From the NCBI GenBank assembly GCA_021737975.1, contig JAIPCZ010000002.1, forward strand, positions 102,508-166,507: a DNA stretch of 64,000 bases. The letters are read 5' to 3'. Origin of the DNA: Polaromonas sp. Its GTDB lineage: Bacteria > Pseudomonadota > Gammaproteobacteria > Burkholderiales > Burkholderiaceae_C. The translations under genes and the position numbers were made by a program. Positions 16,448 through 25,452 of this stretch are shown here, piece by piece. Every line of letters starts with the position of its first letter. Position 1 is the first letter of the stretch. The notes beneath the pieces were generated by a model, which did not search any database, was not told where the DNA came from, and saw nothing but the letters and a program-made list of their open reading frames with translations.

Positions 16448-16467
16448 CGATGCCCGCGGGCATCGTC
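16446..16467. terminator. 22-base perfect palindrome between convergent genes
   Basis: GACGATGCCC, two bases, GGGCATCGTC: a perfect inverted repeat covering the last bases of the dioxygenase stop codon and ending four bases before the stop of the opposing CoA-transferase gene. Probably a bidirectional transcription stop, although no T run follows it. Confidence 0.5.
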
Positions 16468-16470
16468 TGA

Positions 16471-17721
16471 TCAAACCACGCCGCGCTGGCGCAAGCCCGC
16501 CACCTGTGCGGCATCCAGGCCCAACTCCGCCAGCACCTCGTCGGTGTGCTCGCCCAAAGCCGGCGGCGGCCGCTGCAGCACCGGCGGCGTCGCCATCAGG
16601 CGCAGCGGGCTCGCGACCGTTGTAATCGATGCCACCGCGCCGGGTGTTGGCTGGCTGCTGGTAACGGCTTGATCCACCCTCAAGCCGCGCGCCTGAACCT
16701 GAGCGTCGGCAAAAGCCTGAGCCATGTCGTTGATCGGGCCGCAGGGCACGGCCTTGTCTTCGAGCAGCGCAATCCACTGCGCCGTGCTGCGTGTGCGCGT
16801 GACGGCCTGCAAAATCGGAATCAGGACGTCCCGGTGTTTGACGCGCAAAGTGTTGCTGGCAAAACGCGCATCGGTCGCCCATTCGGGGTGGCCGGCGGCC
16901 TCGCAAAAACGCGCAAACTGGCCGTCGTTGCCGATCGCCAGCAGCATGCTGCCGTCCTGGGTCTCGCAGGTCTGGTAGGGCGCGAGGCTGGGGTGTGTGT
17001 TGCCCTGGCGTTGCGGCGCCCGGCCGGTGTTCAAAAAGCCCGCCGCCTGGTTGGCCAGCACCGCCATGCCGACGTCGAGCAACGCCATGTCGATGTGCTG
17101 TCCTTCGCCGGTGCGGTGGCGCACCTCGATGGCCGCCAAAATGGCGCTGCAGGCGTAGATGCCGGTGAGCACGTCGATCAGCGCCACCCCCATGCGCATC
17201 GGGCCGCCGCCGGGTTCGCTGTCGGCGTGGCCGGTGATGCTCATCAGCCCGCTCATGGCCTGGATCATGAGGTCGTAACCGGCGCGTTCGGCGTACGGGC
17301 CGTCCTGGCCAAACCCGGTGACCGAGCAGTAGATGAGGCGCGGGTTGACCGCCTTGAGGCTCTCGTAATCGAGCCCGTAAGCTTTCAGGCCGCCGACCTT
17401 GAAGTTCTCCACCAGCACATCGCTTTGCGCGGCCATCTTGAGGATCAGCGCCTGGCCCTCGGGCCGCGCCATGTCGAGTGTGATGGCGCGTTTGTTGCGG
17501 TTGCAGGCGGTGAAATAGGTGGCCTCAGTGGTGTCCTTGCCCTGCGCGTCTTTCAGGAACGGAGGCCCCCAGTGGCGCGTGTCGTCGCCCGCGCCGGGGC
17601 GTTCAACCTTGATCACGTCCGCGCCCAAATCCGCCAGCATCTGGGTGCACCAGGGTCCGGCGAGCACGCGCGAGAGGTCGAGGACCTTGAGATGGGAGAG
17701 GGCTGCTGGTTGGGTGGTCAT
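16471..17721 (-). CDS. CaiB/BaiF family CoA-transferase, probable glutarate CoA-transferase, 416 aa
   Basis: Class III CoA-transferase that exchanges CoA between acids by way of an aspartyl-CoA. The family opening LKVLDLSRVLAGPWCTQMLADLGADVIKVE and NKRAITLDMARPEGQ are intact, and the catalytic Asp lies in GYDLMIQAMSGLMSITG. Directly downstream of glutaryl-CoA dehydrogenase (37-base gap), with the LysR gene beyond, the same order as the Pseudomonas glutarate genes, so activation of glutarate to glutaryl-CoA is the best guess. Start ATG 17721 is preferred; the upstream 18 codons are unconserved. Confidence 0.85.
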   Translation of the reverse strand: MTTQPAALSHLKVLDLSRVLAGPWCTQMLADLGADVIKVERPGAGDDTRHWGPPFLKDAQGKDTTEATYFTACNRNKRAITLDMARPEGQALILKMAAQSDVLVENFKVGGLKAYGLDYESLKAVNPRLIYCSVTGFGQDGPYAERAGYDLMIQAMSGLMSITGHADSEPGGGPMRMGVALIDVLTGIYACSAILAAIEVRHRTGEGQHIDMALLDVGMAVLANQAAGFLNTGRAPQRQGNTHPSLAPYQTCETQDGSMLLAIGNDGQFARFCEAAGHPEWATDARFASNTLRVKHRDVLIPILQAVTRTRSTAQWIALLEDKAVPCGPINDMAQAFADAQVQARGLRVDQAVTSSQPTPGAVASITTVASPLRLMATPPVLQRPPPALGEHTDEVLAELGLDAAQVAGLRQRGVV

Positions 17722-17758
17722 GGGTGTGCACGTGAAATGAATTGGAATCTGACCCCAG

Positions 17759-18952
17759 TCAGTTGAACGCGGCAATGCCGGTCTGCGCCCGGCCCAGAAT
17801 CAGCGCGTGGATGTCGTGTGTGCCTTCGTAGGTGTTGACCACTTCCAGGTTCACCAGATGGCGCGCCACGCCAAATTCGTCGCTGATGCCGTTGCCACCC
17901 ATCATGTCGCGCGCCAGGCGGGCGATGTCGAGCGCCTTGCCGCAGGAATTGCGTTTCAGGATGGAGGTGATCTCCACCGCGGCCGTGCCCTCGTCCTTCA
18001 TGCGGCCCAGGCGCAGGCAGCCTTGCAGGCCCAGCGCGATCTCGGTCTGCATGTCGGCGAGCTTCTTTTGAATCAGCTGGTTGGCGGCCAGCGGGCGGCC
18101 GAACTGCACACGGTCCAGTACATACTGGCGTGAGCGGAACCAGCAGTCCTCGGCGGCGCCAAGCGCGCCCCAGGCAATGCCAAAACGCGCGCTGTTGAGG
18201 CAGGTGAACGGGCCCTTGAGGCCCTGCACCTCGGGGAAGGCGTTTTCCTCGGGGCAAAACACGCCGTCCATGACGATCTCGCCGGTGATGCTGGCGCGCA
18301 GGCCCACCTTGCCGTGGATGGCCGGGGCGCTCAAGCCGGCGGCGCCCTTGTCGAGCACAAAACCACGGATCGGGCCGACCGCGCCGGTCTCGCTGACCTC
18401 TTTGGCCCAGACCACAAACACGTCGGCAATCGGACTGTTGGAAATCCACATTTTGTTGCCAGACAGCTTGTAGCCGCCGGGCACCTTGGCCGCGCGGCTC
18501 AGCATGCTGGCAGGGTCCGAGCCGTGGTTGGGTTCGGTCAGGCCGAAGCAGCCGATCCATTCGCCGGTGGCCAGTTTGGGCAGGTATTTTTGCTTGGTGG
18601 CCTCGTTGCCGAATTCAAAAATGGGCACCATCACCAGCGAGCTTTGCACACTCATCATCGAGCGGTAGCCACTGTCCACACGCTCGACTTCGCGCGCGAT
18701 CAGCCCGTAGGCCACGTAGTTCAGGCCGGGGCCGCCATAAGCCTCGGGGATGGTGGGTCCAAGCAGGCCCAGTTCACCCATTTCGCGGAAGATGGCGGCA
18801 TCGGTCTGCTCCTTGCGAAAGGCCTCGATCACACGCGGTTGCAGCTTGTCCTGGCAGTAGGCGGCGGCGGCCTCTTTGATCATGCGCTCGTCGTCGCTGA
18901 GTTGACTGTCGAGCAAAAATGGGTCTTGCCAGTTAAAGCTTGCGTGGGCCAT
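17759..18952 (-). CDS. gcdH: Glutaryl-CoA dehydrogenase, 397 aa
   Basis: FAD enzyme of the acyl-CoA dehydrogenase family that oxidises and decarboxylates glutaryl-CoA to crotonyl-CoA in lysine, tryptophan and glutarate breakdown. Whole-length match in style to GCDH: opening [31 protein letters not shown] (FAD/substrate), [17 protein letters not shown], and [16 protein letters not shown] carrying the catalytic Glu. It precedes a CoA-transferase gene and is divergent from a GcvA-type LysR regulator that probably controls it. Confidence 0.95.
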   Translation of the reverse strand: MAHASFNWQDPFLLDSQLSDDERMIKEAAAAYCQDKLQPRVIEAFRKEQTDAAIFREMGELGLLGPTIPEAYGGPGLNYVAYGLIAREVERVDSGYRSMMSVQSSLVMVPIFEFGNEATKQKYLPKLATGEWIGCFGLTEPNHGSDPASMLSRAAKVPGGYKLSGNKMWISNSPIADVFVVWAKEVSETGAVGPIRGFVLDKGAAGLSAPAIHGKVGLRASITGEIVMDGVFCPEENAFPEVQGLKGPFTCLNSARFGIAWGALGAAEDCWFRSRQYVLDRVQFGRPLAANQLIQKKLADMQTEIALGLQGCLRLGRMKDEGTAAVEITSILKRNSCGKALDIARLARDMMGGNGISDEFGVARHLVNLEVVNTYEGTHDIHALILGRAQTGIAAFN

Positions 18953-19116
18953 GTGGGGTTCTCCGGTGAATGTTCAGATGCCTGATGTTAGCCCCCGTCC
19001 TGGCCAGCTGGCAAACGACTTGTTGTCACTTTGAATTGAGTAAAAGTCATATATAGGCGCGATAAGCAAACAAAAATAGGCATATTCACATGCTTTTTAT
19101 GTACATTACGCACATC

Positions 19117-20025
19117 ATGCGCAGAAAAATTCCCTCCCTTCAGGCGCTGGCATGTTTCGAGGCCGCGGCCCGCCACCAGAGCTACACGCGCGCCGCACAG
19201 GAGCTGGCGCTGACCCAGGGGGCGGTGTCACGACAACTCACCGCGCTGGAAGACTTTGTCGGTGTGGCGCTGTTCAAGCGCACGCGCCATGGCGTCACGC
19301 TGACCCAGCGCGGGCGCGACTACGCGGCGCAGGTGGCGCTGCGCCTGCAGGCGCTCGAGCAGGACACGCTCGATGTGATGAGCACACAGGGGCGTGGCAG
19401 TGTGCTGCATCTGGCGGCCGTGCCCACCTTTGCCACGCGCTGGCTGATTCCGCGCTTGCCCGAGCTCAAACGGCTGCACCCTGATCTCACGGTGCACATC
19501 GAGACGCGCACGCGCCCCTTCATGTTCGCCGACACACCCTTCGATTGCGCGTTGTTTGCCGGCACGCCCGAGCAGGTCGACCAATGGGCCGGCACCCTGG
19601 CCACCAGACTGCTCGAAGAAGTGGTGCTGCCCGTGTGTCATCCCAGCCTGCTGCCGGGGCAGGACGGCGGGACGCCTGAAGCACTCGCCGAACTGCCCCT
19701 GCTGCAGCAAAGCACGCGCCCGGATGCCTGGCGGCAGTGGCTCGAGGCACAGGGTGTGGCCGCGCCCCATGCATTGTCAGGGGCGCGCTTCGAGCTGTTT
19801 TCCATGACCGTGGCTGCCGCTGTGCACGGCATGGGCCTGGCTCTGGTGCCGCGCCTGCTGATCACGCAGGAACTGGCGCGCGGTGACCTGGTGGTGGCCT
19901 GCGACCGGCCGCTCGCGAATCAGCGTGCCTATTACCTGGTGCGACCCGATGGTCCGGACACCACCCCGGCGACGCAGATTTTTCTGGATTGGCTGGTTCA
20001 AACTGTGCAGAAAGCGCCGCGTTGA
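19117..20025 (+). CDS. LysR-family regulator of the glutarate genes (GcdR/GcvA type), 302 aa
   Basis: LysR protein of the GcvA subgroup: MRRKIPSLQALACFEAAARH opening, HTH region SYTRAAQELALTQGAVSRQLTALEDFVG, then the effector domain with VPTFATRWLIPRLP. Divergent from gcdH with 164 bases between starts, so it probably regulates gcdH and the CoA-transferase. ATG 19117 is chosen over ATG 19090 because GcvA-like proteins start at MRRKIP. The gap contains AT-rich half-sites (ATATAGGC near 19050 and ATAGGCATAT near 19075), possible binding sites. Confidence 0.88.
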   Translation: MRRKIPSLQALACFEAAARHQSYTRAAQELALTQGAVSRQLTALEDFVGVALFKRTRHGVTLTQRGRDYAAQVALRLQALEQDTLDVMSTQGRGSVLHLAAVPTFATRWLIPRLPELKRLHPDLTVHIETRTRPFMFADTPFDCALFAGTPEQVDQWAGTLATRLLEEVVLPVCHPSLLPGQDGGTPEALAELPLLQQSTRPDAWRQWLEAQGVAAPHALSGARFELFSMTVAAAVHGMGLALVPRLLITQELARGDLVVACDRPLANQRAYYLVRPDGPDTTPATQIFLDWLVQTVQKAPR

Positions 20026-20040
20026 CTGGAGGACTCAAGC

Positions 20041-20208
20041 CTGCGTGATCTGGTGCTGAACCTGGTGTAACGCGGCTTGAACAGCAGCAACACGCCATCC
20101 CCCGTACCCACAGCCTCCGACCTTCCAAGCATCAGCCTGGGTGCGCCCATGGCTTTGAGTGCTGAGCATTTAAGCAATGCCAACTTGATCGCCTTGGCCG
20201 ATGAGTGA
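20041..20208 (+). pseudogene. Remnant of a VapB-like antitoxin
   Basis: Reading the frame starting at 20041 gives LRDLVLNLV, a TAA stop (20068-20070), then RGLNSSNTPSPVPTASDLPS and further to a TGA at 20206-20208. The pattern of a short ribbon-helix-helix C-terminal helix, RGL, then a Pro-rich linker and an acidic end resembles the C-terminal half of VapB-type antitoxins that pair with PIN toxins. No start codon or N-terminal strand is found upstream, where the LysR gene ends. The identity rests mainly on the degraded PIN toxin that follows. Confidence 0.35.
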
Positions 20209-20284
20209 GCCTGAACCGAGCGTCTGGTCAGTGCAGGAAGCCCCCGGCTTGCCAAGGTCTTTGCCAACCAGCATCACGGGCGAC

Positions 20285-20650
20285 CTGCCTGACATCAACG
20301 TCTGGCTGGCGCTGGCGGTGCAAGAGCATCCGCATCACGCTTTTGCTCGCGCTTAATGGGCGAGTGTGGTGGCAGAGTCTGCTGCCGGCGCCCAAGCCCG
20401 CGCCCGGTTCTGCCGCACCAGCATGCTTGGCCTGGTGCGCTTGTTGTGCCAGCCCAAGTTGGTGGGTGCCGGTGCGCTCGACTTGCCGGCCGCCTGGCAT
20501 CTTTACCCAAGCTATCGGGCCATGCCGCAAATTGGCTTGCTACCCGACCCCTTGGCATGCGAGGCTGAAATCAGCGGCTTGCGGCTGGTGACGTTCGACC
20601 GCGACTTTGAGCGCTTTGGCTTGACGCACGCCTTGATCTTGCCGCATCAC
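20285..20650 (+). pseudogene. Degraded VapC-like PIN-domain toxin
   Basis: One frame gives LPDINVWLALAVQEHPHHAF, the PIN N-terminus with its first catalytic Asp, then a TAA stop at about 20354-20356, and in the same frame FCRTSMLGLVRLLCQPKLVG and later LRLVTFDRDFERFGL, the PIN C-terminus with the last acidic residues. About 20 residues that normally sit between LACEAEISGL and LRLVTFDRDF (the W-DAYLAAFA segment with another acidic residue) are missing. So the gene has both a nonsense codon and an in-frame deletion. The 20026-20774 stretch holds no intact gene besides these two remnants. Confidence 0.72.
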
Positions 20651-20774
20651 CAGGTTTTCATGGGCGTTTGCCTGCTGGGTCATGGCCTTACAACTCGGGT
20701 GGCTTCCGGTGTTCAGGGTCATTCCCCGTGCTAAGCTAAGCCACGTTGACAAACTATACCCAGGAGCGTTTTCC

Positions 20775-21911
20775 ATGCCCGGACTTCTTCCCAATATCGA
20801 CCCCGATGGTCTGCTCGAGTTCTCGGTGGTGTACACCGACCGCGCGCTCAACCACATGTCACAACGCTTTCAGGGCGTGATGAAAGACATTTCCAGCATC
20901 CTCAAGGAGGTCTACCACGCCCCTTCGGCGGTGCTCGTGCCGGGCAGCGGCACCTTCGGCATGGAGGCTGTGGCGCGTCAGTTTGCCACCGGCAAGAAGA
21001 CGCTGGTGATCCGCAACGGCTGGTTCAGCTACCGTTGGACGCAGATTTTTGACATGGGCCATATCCCGAGCGAGTCCGTCGTGCTCAAGGCCCGCCGCGT
21101 GGGTGACGACAAACAGGCGCCGTGGGTGCCCTGCCCGGTCGACGAGGTGGTGGCCAGCATTCGCGCCAACAAGCCCGACGTGGTCTTTGCCCCGCATGTG
21201 GAAACCGCCGCCGGCATGATCCTGCCCGACGACTACCTGAAAACCGTGGCTGACGCCGTGCATGAGGTCGGCGGCCTGTTCGTGCTCGATTGCATCGCCT
21301 CGGGCGCCATGTGGGTCAACATGGAAGCCACCGGCGTCGACGTGCTGGTGAGCGCGCCGCAAAAGGGCTGGAGCGGCTCGCCCTGCTGCGCCATGGTCAT
21401 GTTGAGCAGCCGCGCCCGCGCCGCCATTGACGCCACCACCAGCACCAGCTTTGCCTGCGATTTGAAAAAATGGCTGCAGATCATGGAGACCTACGAAAAA
21501 GGCGGCCACGCCTACCATGCCACCATGCCGACCGACGCGCTCACGCGCCTTCGTGAGGTCATGCAGGAAACCCGCGCCTACGGCTTCGAGAAGGTCAAGG
21601 CCGAGCAGGCGGCGCTGGGCGCCAAGGTGCGCGCCCTGTTCGAGAGCCGCGGCATCCGGAGTGTGGCGGCCGAGGGTTTCAAGGCCCCCGGCGTGGTGGT
21701 GAGCTACACCCTTGACGCCGACATTCAGAACAGCAAGAAATTCCTGGCGCTCGGCCTGCAAACCGCCGCCGGCGTGCCGCTGCAGTGCGACGAACCGGCT
21801 GATTTCTCGACCTTCCGCGTCGGCCTGTTCGGACTGGAGAAACTGCACAACGCGGACCGCAGCGTTGCCCACCTCGCGGCGGCGCTGGACGCGATGGGTG
21901 TGACCGCCTGA
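20775..21911 (+). CDS. Class V aminotransferase (alanine-glyoxylate/serine-pyruvate type), 378 aa
   Basis: PLP enzyme of fold type I, class V. The phosphate-binding loop is VPGSGTFGMEAV (55-66), the PLP Asp lies in FVLDCIASGA, and SAPQKGWSG (193-201) carries the Schiff-base Lys197. The overall pattern is like alanine-glyoxylate or serine-pyruvate transaminases and phosphonate-linked relatives; the amino donor cannot be fixed. ATG 20775 is preceded by CAGGAG at 20761-20766. It has no operon partner: dead toxin genes lie upstream and htpX 132 bases downstream. Confidence 0.85.
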   Translation: MPGLLPNIDPDGLLEFSVVYTDRALNHMSQRFQGVMKDISSILKEVYHAPSAVLVPGSGTFGMEAVARQFATGKKTLVIRNGWFSYRWTQIFDMGHIPSESVVLKARRVGDDKQAPWVPCPVDEVVASIRANKPDVVFAPHVETAAGMILPDDYLKTVADAVHEVGGLFVLDCIASGAMWVNMEATGVDVLVSAPQKGWSGSPCCAMVMLSSRARAAIDATTSTSFACDLKKWLQIMETYEKGGHAYHATMPTDALTRLREVMQETRAYGFEKVKAEQAALGAKVRALFESRGIRSVAAEGFKAPGVVVSYTLDADIQNSKKFLALGLQTAAGVPLQCDEPADFSTFRVGLFGLEKLHNADRSVAHLAAALDAMGVTA

Positions 21912-22043
21912 CGCGCACGGCGAGCGCCAAATAGGCACTTCATGTGGGGGAATTAAGCGTTGCCGACTTGATTTCCGGGCCATCGCCACTACCATTCGCT
22001 CGCTTGAACGGGGATTCCGTTTGATTGTGTGAAAAAGGAAAAC

Positions 22044-22919
22044 ATGAAACGCATTTTGTTGTTTGTTCTGACCAATGTGATGGTGGTCGCGGTGCTCGGC
22101 ATTGTTGCCAGCCTGCTGGGTGTGAACCGCTACCTGACGGCCAACGGCCTGGACCTGGGCGCCTTGCTGGGCTTTGCGTTGATCATGGGTTTTGGCGGCG
22201 CCACCATTTCGCTGCTGATCAGCAAGCCCATGGCCAAGTGGACCGCGGGTGTGCGCATCATCAACCAGCCCGCCAATGTGGACGAAGCCTGGATCGTCGA
22301 GACCGTGCGCAAGCTGGCTGACCAGGCCGGCATCGGCATGCCCGAAGTGGGCATCTTCGAGGGCGCCCCGAACGCCTTCGCCACGGGGGCCTTCAAGAAT
22401 TCGGCCCTGGTGGCCGTCAGCACCGGTTTGCTGCAGGGCATGACCCACGAGGAAATCGAGGCCGTGATTGCCCACGAGGTCGCGCACGTCGCCAATGGCG
22501 ACATGGTGACCATGACCCTCATTCAAGGCGTGATGAACACGTTTGTGGTGTTTTTCAGCCGTGTGATTGCCTACGCGATCGACAGCTTTTTACGCAAGGG
22601 CGACAACCAAAACTCCGGCCCGGGCATCGGCTACATGGTGACCACCATCGTGCTCGACATCGTGCTGGGTTTTGCTGCCGCCATGGTGGTGGCCTGGTTC
22701 AGCCGCCACCGCGAGTTTCGCGCCGACGCCGGTGCCGCCCAACTGATGGGACGCCGCCAGCCCATGATCAACGCGCTGGCCCGACTCGGCGGCATGCAGT
22801 CTGGTGAATTGCCCAAGAGCGTGGCGGCATTCGGCATTACTGGCGGCATCGGCAAGTTGTTTGCGACCCATCCGCCCATCGAGGACCGCATCACCGCGCT
22901 GCAAAACGCGCAGGGCTAA
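22044..22919 (+). CDS. htpX: Membrane zinc protease HtpX, 291 aa
   Basis: Inner-membrane M48 metalloprotease that takes part in quality control of membrane proteins. Two N-terminal hydrophobic helices ([20 protein letters not shown] and [18 protein letters not shown]), the zinc motif AHEVAH, a further pair of hydrophobic segments, and the third zinc ligand region [12 protein letters not shown]. Normal length. Start ATG 22044 is preceded by AAGGA; a GTG five codons upstream is less likely. Confidence 0.95.
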   Translation: MKRILLFVLTNVMVVAVLGIVASLLGVNRYLTANGLDLGALLGFALIMGFGGATISLLISKPMAKWTAGVRIINQPANVDEAWIVETVRKLADQAGIGMPEVGIFEGAPNAFATGAFKNSALVAVSTGLLQGMTHEEIEAVIAHEVAHVANGDMVTMTLIQGVMNTFVVFFSRVIAYAIDSFLRKGDNQNSGPGIGYMVTTIVLDIVLGFAAAMVVAWFSRHREFRADAGAAQLMGRRQPMINALARLGGMQSGELPKSVAAFGITGGIGKLFATHPPIEDRITALQNAQG

Positions 22920-22935
22920 AAGCTAAACCCGGCGC

Positions 22936-23565
22936 ATGGAACTCGCCACCTGGCTCACTTTTTTCGCCGCTTCCTGGGCCATCAGCATTTCGCCCGGCCC
23001 GGGCGCGATTGCTTCGATGAGCGCCGGGCTGAACCACGGCTTCAGGTATGGCTACATCACTGTTTTTGGCCTGGTGCTGGGCATCTGGTCGCAACTGCTG
23101 ATTGTGGGGGTCGGCCTGGGCGCGCTGATTTCCACCTCCGCGACCGCGTTCACCGTGGTCAAGTGGTTGGGCGTGGCCTATTTGGTATGGCTGGGCATTG
23201 CGCAATGGCGCGCCCCGGCGCGGCCCATGGTGGCGCTGTCGGACACAGGCGAGCTGGTGAGCCAGCGCGCCTTGATTCTCAAGGCCTGGATGATCAACGT
23301 GGTCAACCCCAAGGGCACGGTGTTCCTGCTGGCCGTGGTGCCGCAATTCATCAACCTGAGCCAGCCGCTGCTGGCGCAATACCTCATCATCGGCGCCACG
23401 CTGGCCTTCACCGACATGGTGGTCATGGCCGGCTACACGGCGCTGGCTTCGCGGGTGCTGGGCGCCTTGAAAGAGCCGTCGCACATTCGTGCCATGAACC
23501 GCATCTTTGGCAGCCTGTTTGTGCTGGCCGGCTCGCTGCTGGCCCTGTTCAAGCGCGCGAGTTGA
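22936..23565 (+). CDS. LysE/RhtB-family amino-acid exporter, 209 aa
   Basis: Six-helix inner-membrane exporter of the LysE superfamily, RhtB branch, whose members export homoserine, threonine or related compounds. The signature SPGPGAIASMSAGLNHG near the N-terminus and WLGVAYLVWLGI followed by NPKGTVFLLAVVPQF are diagnostic. It starts 16 bases after htpX and its last 17 bases overlap the convergent FAD oxidoreductase gene. Substrate unknown. Confidence 0.9.
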   Translation: MELATWLTFFAASWAISISPGPGAIASMSAGLNHGFRYGYITVFGLVLGIWSQLLIVGVGLGALISTSATAFTVVKWLGVAYLVWLGIAQWRAPARPMVALSDTGELVSQRALILKAWMINVVNPKGTVFLLAVVPQFINLSQPLLAQYLIIGATLAFTDMVVMAGYTALASRVLGALKEPSHIRAMNRIFGSLFVLAGSLLALFKRAS

Positions 23566-25282
23566 CACTGCGCGCCAGCGCTTCGGCCACCTTGATGCCG
23601 TCGACCCCTGCCGACAAGATCCCGCCCGCGTAACCCGCGCCTTCGCCGGCCGGGTACAGGCCACGCGTGTTGACACTCTGAAAATCATCGCCGCGCGGCA
23701 TGCGCAGCGGCGACGAGGTGCGGGTTTCGACTCCGGTCAGCACCGCATCGGGCATGTCGAAGCCCTTGATCTTCTGGCCAAAGGCCGGCAGCGCCTCGCG
23801 CAGCGCGGCAATCGCGTAATGCGGCAGGGCAGGGTGCAGGTCGCCCAATTTCACGCCGGGCTGGTAGGAAGGCAGCACAGCACCCAGCGTGGTCGATGCC
23901 TTGCCCTCGATGAAGTCGCCCACCAGTTGCCCCGGCGCCTCGTAGTTGCTGCCGCCCAGCACATAGGCGCCGGATTCGAGCCGGCGCTGCAGGTTGATGC
24001 CCGCCAGCGGGTGGGTGGCGCCCGGGTGGGTTTCTTTTAAGCGTTCGGCTTCTTCGGCATAACGCGGCCCGGCGACAGGGCCAAACGCCTGCACAAAAGC
24101 CGCCTCGTCCTGATTGAAGTCGGCGGGCTCGATGCCCACCACCATGCCCGCATTGGCATTGCGCTCGTTGCGCGAGTACTGGCTCATGCCGTTGGTCACC
24201 ACGCGGCCGGGTTCACTGGTGGCCGCCACCACGGTGCCGCCCGGGCACATGCAAAAGCTGTACACCGCGCGGCCGTTGCTGGCGTGGTGCACCAGCTTGT
24301 AGTCGGCCGCTCCCAGGCTCGGGTGGCCGGCGTGGCGGCCCCAGCGCGCGCGGTCGATCAGGCTTTGCGGGTGCTCGATGCGAAAACCCACCGAGAACGG
24401 CTTGGCATCCACCGTCACGCCGCGCTCGTGCAGCATGGCAAAGGTGTCGCGCGAGCTGTGGCCCAGCGCCATCACAACCTGGTCGGCGCGCATCTCATAA
24501 GTCTGCCCGGTGGCCTGGTCCAGCACGGTGAGGCCGCGCAGCTGGCGCCCCTGCGCGCCGTCTTCAATCAGCACGTCGGTGACGCGCTGCTCAAAACGAA
24601 TTTCACCGCCCAGTGCGATGATTTGGGCGCGCAGGTTTTCCACCACCTTGACCAGCTTGAAGGTGCCGATGTGCGGGTGCGACTCCACCAGAATCTCGGG
24701 CGGCGCGCCGGCCTTGACAAATTCCTCCATCACCTTGCGCCCCAAGTGGCGCGGGTCCTTGATCTGGCTCCAGAGCTTGCCGTCTGAAAACGTGCCGGCG
24801 CCACCCTCGCCGAATTGCACGTTGCTCTCGGGATTGAGCACATGTTTGCGCCACAAGCCCCAGGTGTCCTGGGTGCGCTCGCGCACTTTCTTGCCGCGCT
24901 CCAGCACGATCGGCTTGAAGCCCATGTGGGCCAAAATGAGCGCCGCAAAAATCCCGCAGGGGCCAAAACCCACCACCACCGGCCGCAGCGCCAAGTCAAA
25001 CGGGGCCTGCGCCACCAGCCGGTAGGCCATGTCGGGTGTGGGAACGATGTGCGGGTTGCCCGTGTGCTGCGCCAGCAAGGCGGTTTCGTGTTCGGGCTTG
25101 GCCAGCGTCACATCGACGATATAGACCACCCGCACCTGTGCCTTGCGGGCATCAAAACTGCGCTTGAAAATGTGCCAATCCATCAGGTCCGCCGGCTTGA
25201 GCGCCAGCGTATTCAGGATCAGTGTCTCGAGGTGCTCGGGCGTGTGGTCAAGCGCGAGCTTGAGTTCTGAGAGTCGGATCAT
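23549..25282 (-). CDS. FAD-dependent oxidoreductase of the COG2509 type, 577 aa
   Basis: Large uncharacterised flavoprotein. An N-terminal ~95-residue region precedes the FAD-binding loop VVGFGPCGIFAALILAHMG and the ERG motif; later come GEGGAGTFSDGKLWSQI, GHSSRDTF, SFCMCPGGTVVAATSEPGRVVTNGMS and the C-terminal ATG-type flavin loop GLYPAGEGAGYAGGILSAG. This matches the family annotated as NAD(P)/FAD-dependent dehydrogenase. Cytosolic by sequence. Its reaction is unknown, and neighbours give no clue. Confidence 0.88.
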   Translation of the reverse strand: MIRLSELKLALDHTPEHLETLILNTLALKPADLMDWHIFKRSFDARKAQVRVVYIVDVTLAKPEHETALLAQHTGNPHIVPTPDMAYRLVAQAPFDLALRPVVVGFGPCGIFAALILAHMGFKPIVLERGKKVRERTQDTWGLWRKHVLNPESNVQFGEGGAGTFSDGKLWSQIKDPRHLGRKVMEEFVKAGAPPEILVESHPHIGTFKLVKVVENLRAQIIALGGEIRFEQRVTDVLIEDGAQGRQLRGLTVLDQATGQTYEMRADQVVMALGHSSRDTFAMLHERGVTVDAKPFSVGFRIEHPQSLIDRARWGRHAGHPSLGAADYKLVHHASNGRAVYSFCMCPGGTVVAATSEPGRVVTNGMSQYSRNERNANAGMVVGIEPADFNQDEAAFVQAFGPVAGPRYAEEAERLKETHPGATHPLAGINLQRRLESGAYVLGGSNYEAPGQLVGDFIEGKASTTLGAVLPSYQPGVKLGDLHPALPHYAIAALREALPAFGQKIKGFDMPDAVLTGVETRTSSPLRMPRGDDFQSVNTRGLYPAGEGAGYAGGILSAGVDGIKVAEALARSVNSRA

Positions 25283-25361
25283 GGTGCGTGCAAGGTGGGC
25301 TTGTGTTTATCAAGCAGAAGCCGCGCATTTTAGAAGGGATGTGAATGTGGCGCCCTGACTC

Positions 25362-25435
25362 TGTCACTGCGAGCGAAGCGCGGCAGTCCAGGTAATCAGC
25401 AAGTCATGGATTGCCACGCTTCGCTCGCAATGACA
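25362..25435. repeat. Long inverted repeat, REP/MITE-like
   Basis: Two 29-base arms, 25362-25390 and 25407-25435, are inverted copies of each other (TGTCAYTGCGAGCGAAGCGY and so on) with three differences, all of the kind that still allow G-U pairing in RNA. Sixteen bases separate the arms. Each arm also contains the inner palindrome GCGAGCGAAGCG-like core. It lies between two minus-strand genes. Confidence 0.8.
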
Positions 25436-25452
25436 CTCTGTGCCGCACAAAA

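Noticed and set aside
25362..25435. Rho-independent terminator
   Set aside because: The hairpin is long but has no T run on either side; a REP/MITE-like repeat fits better.
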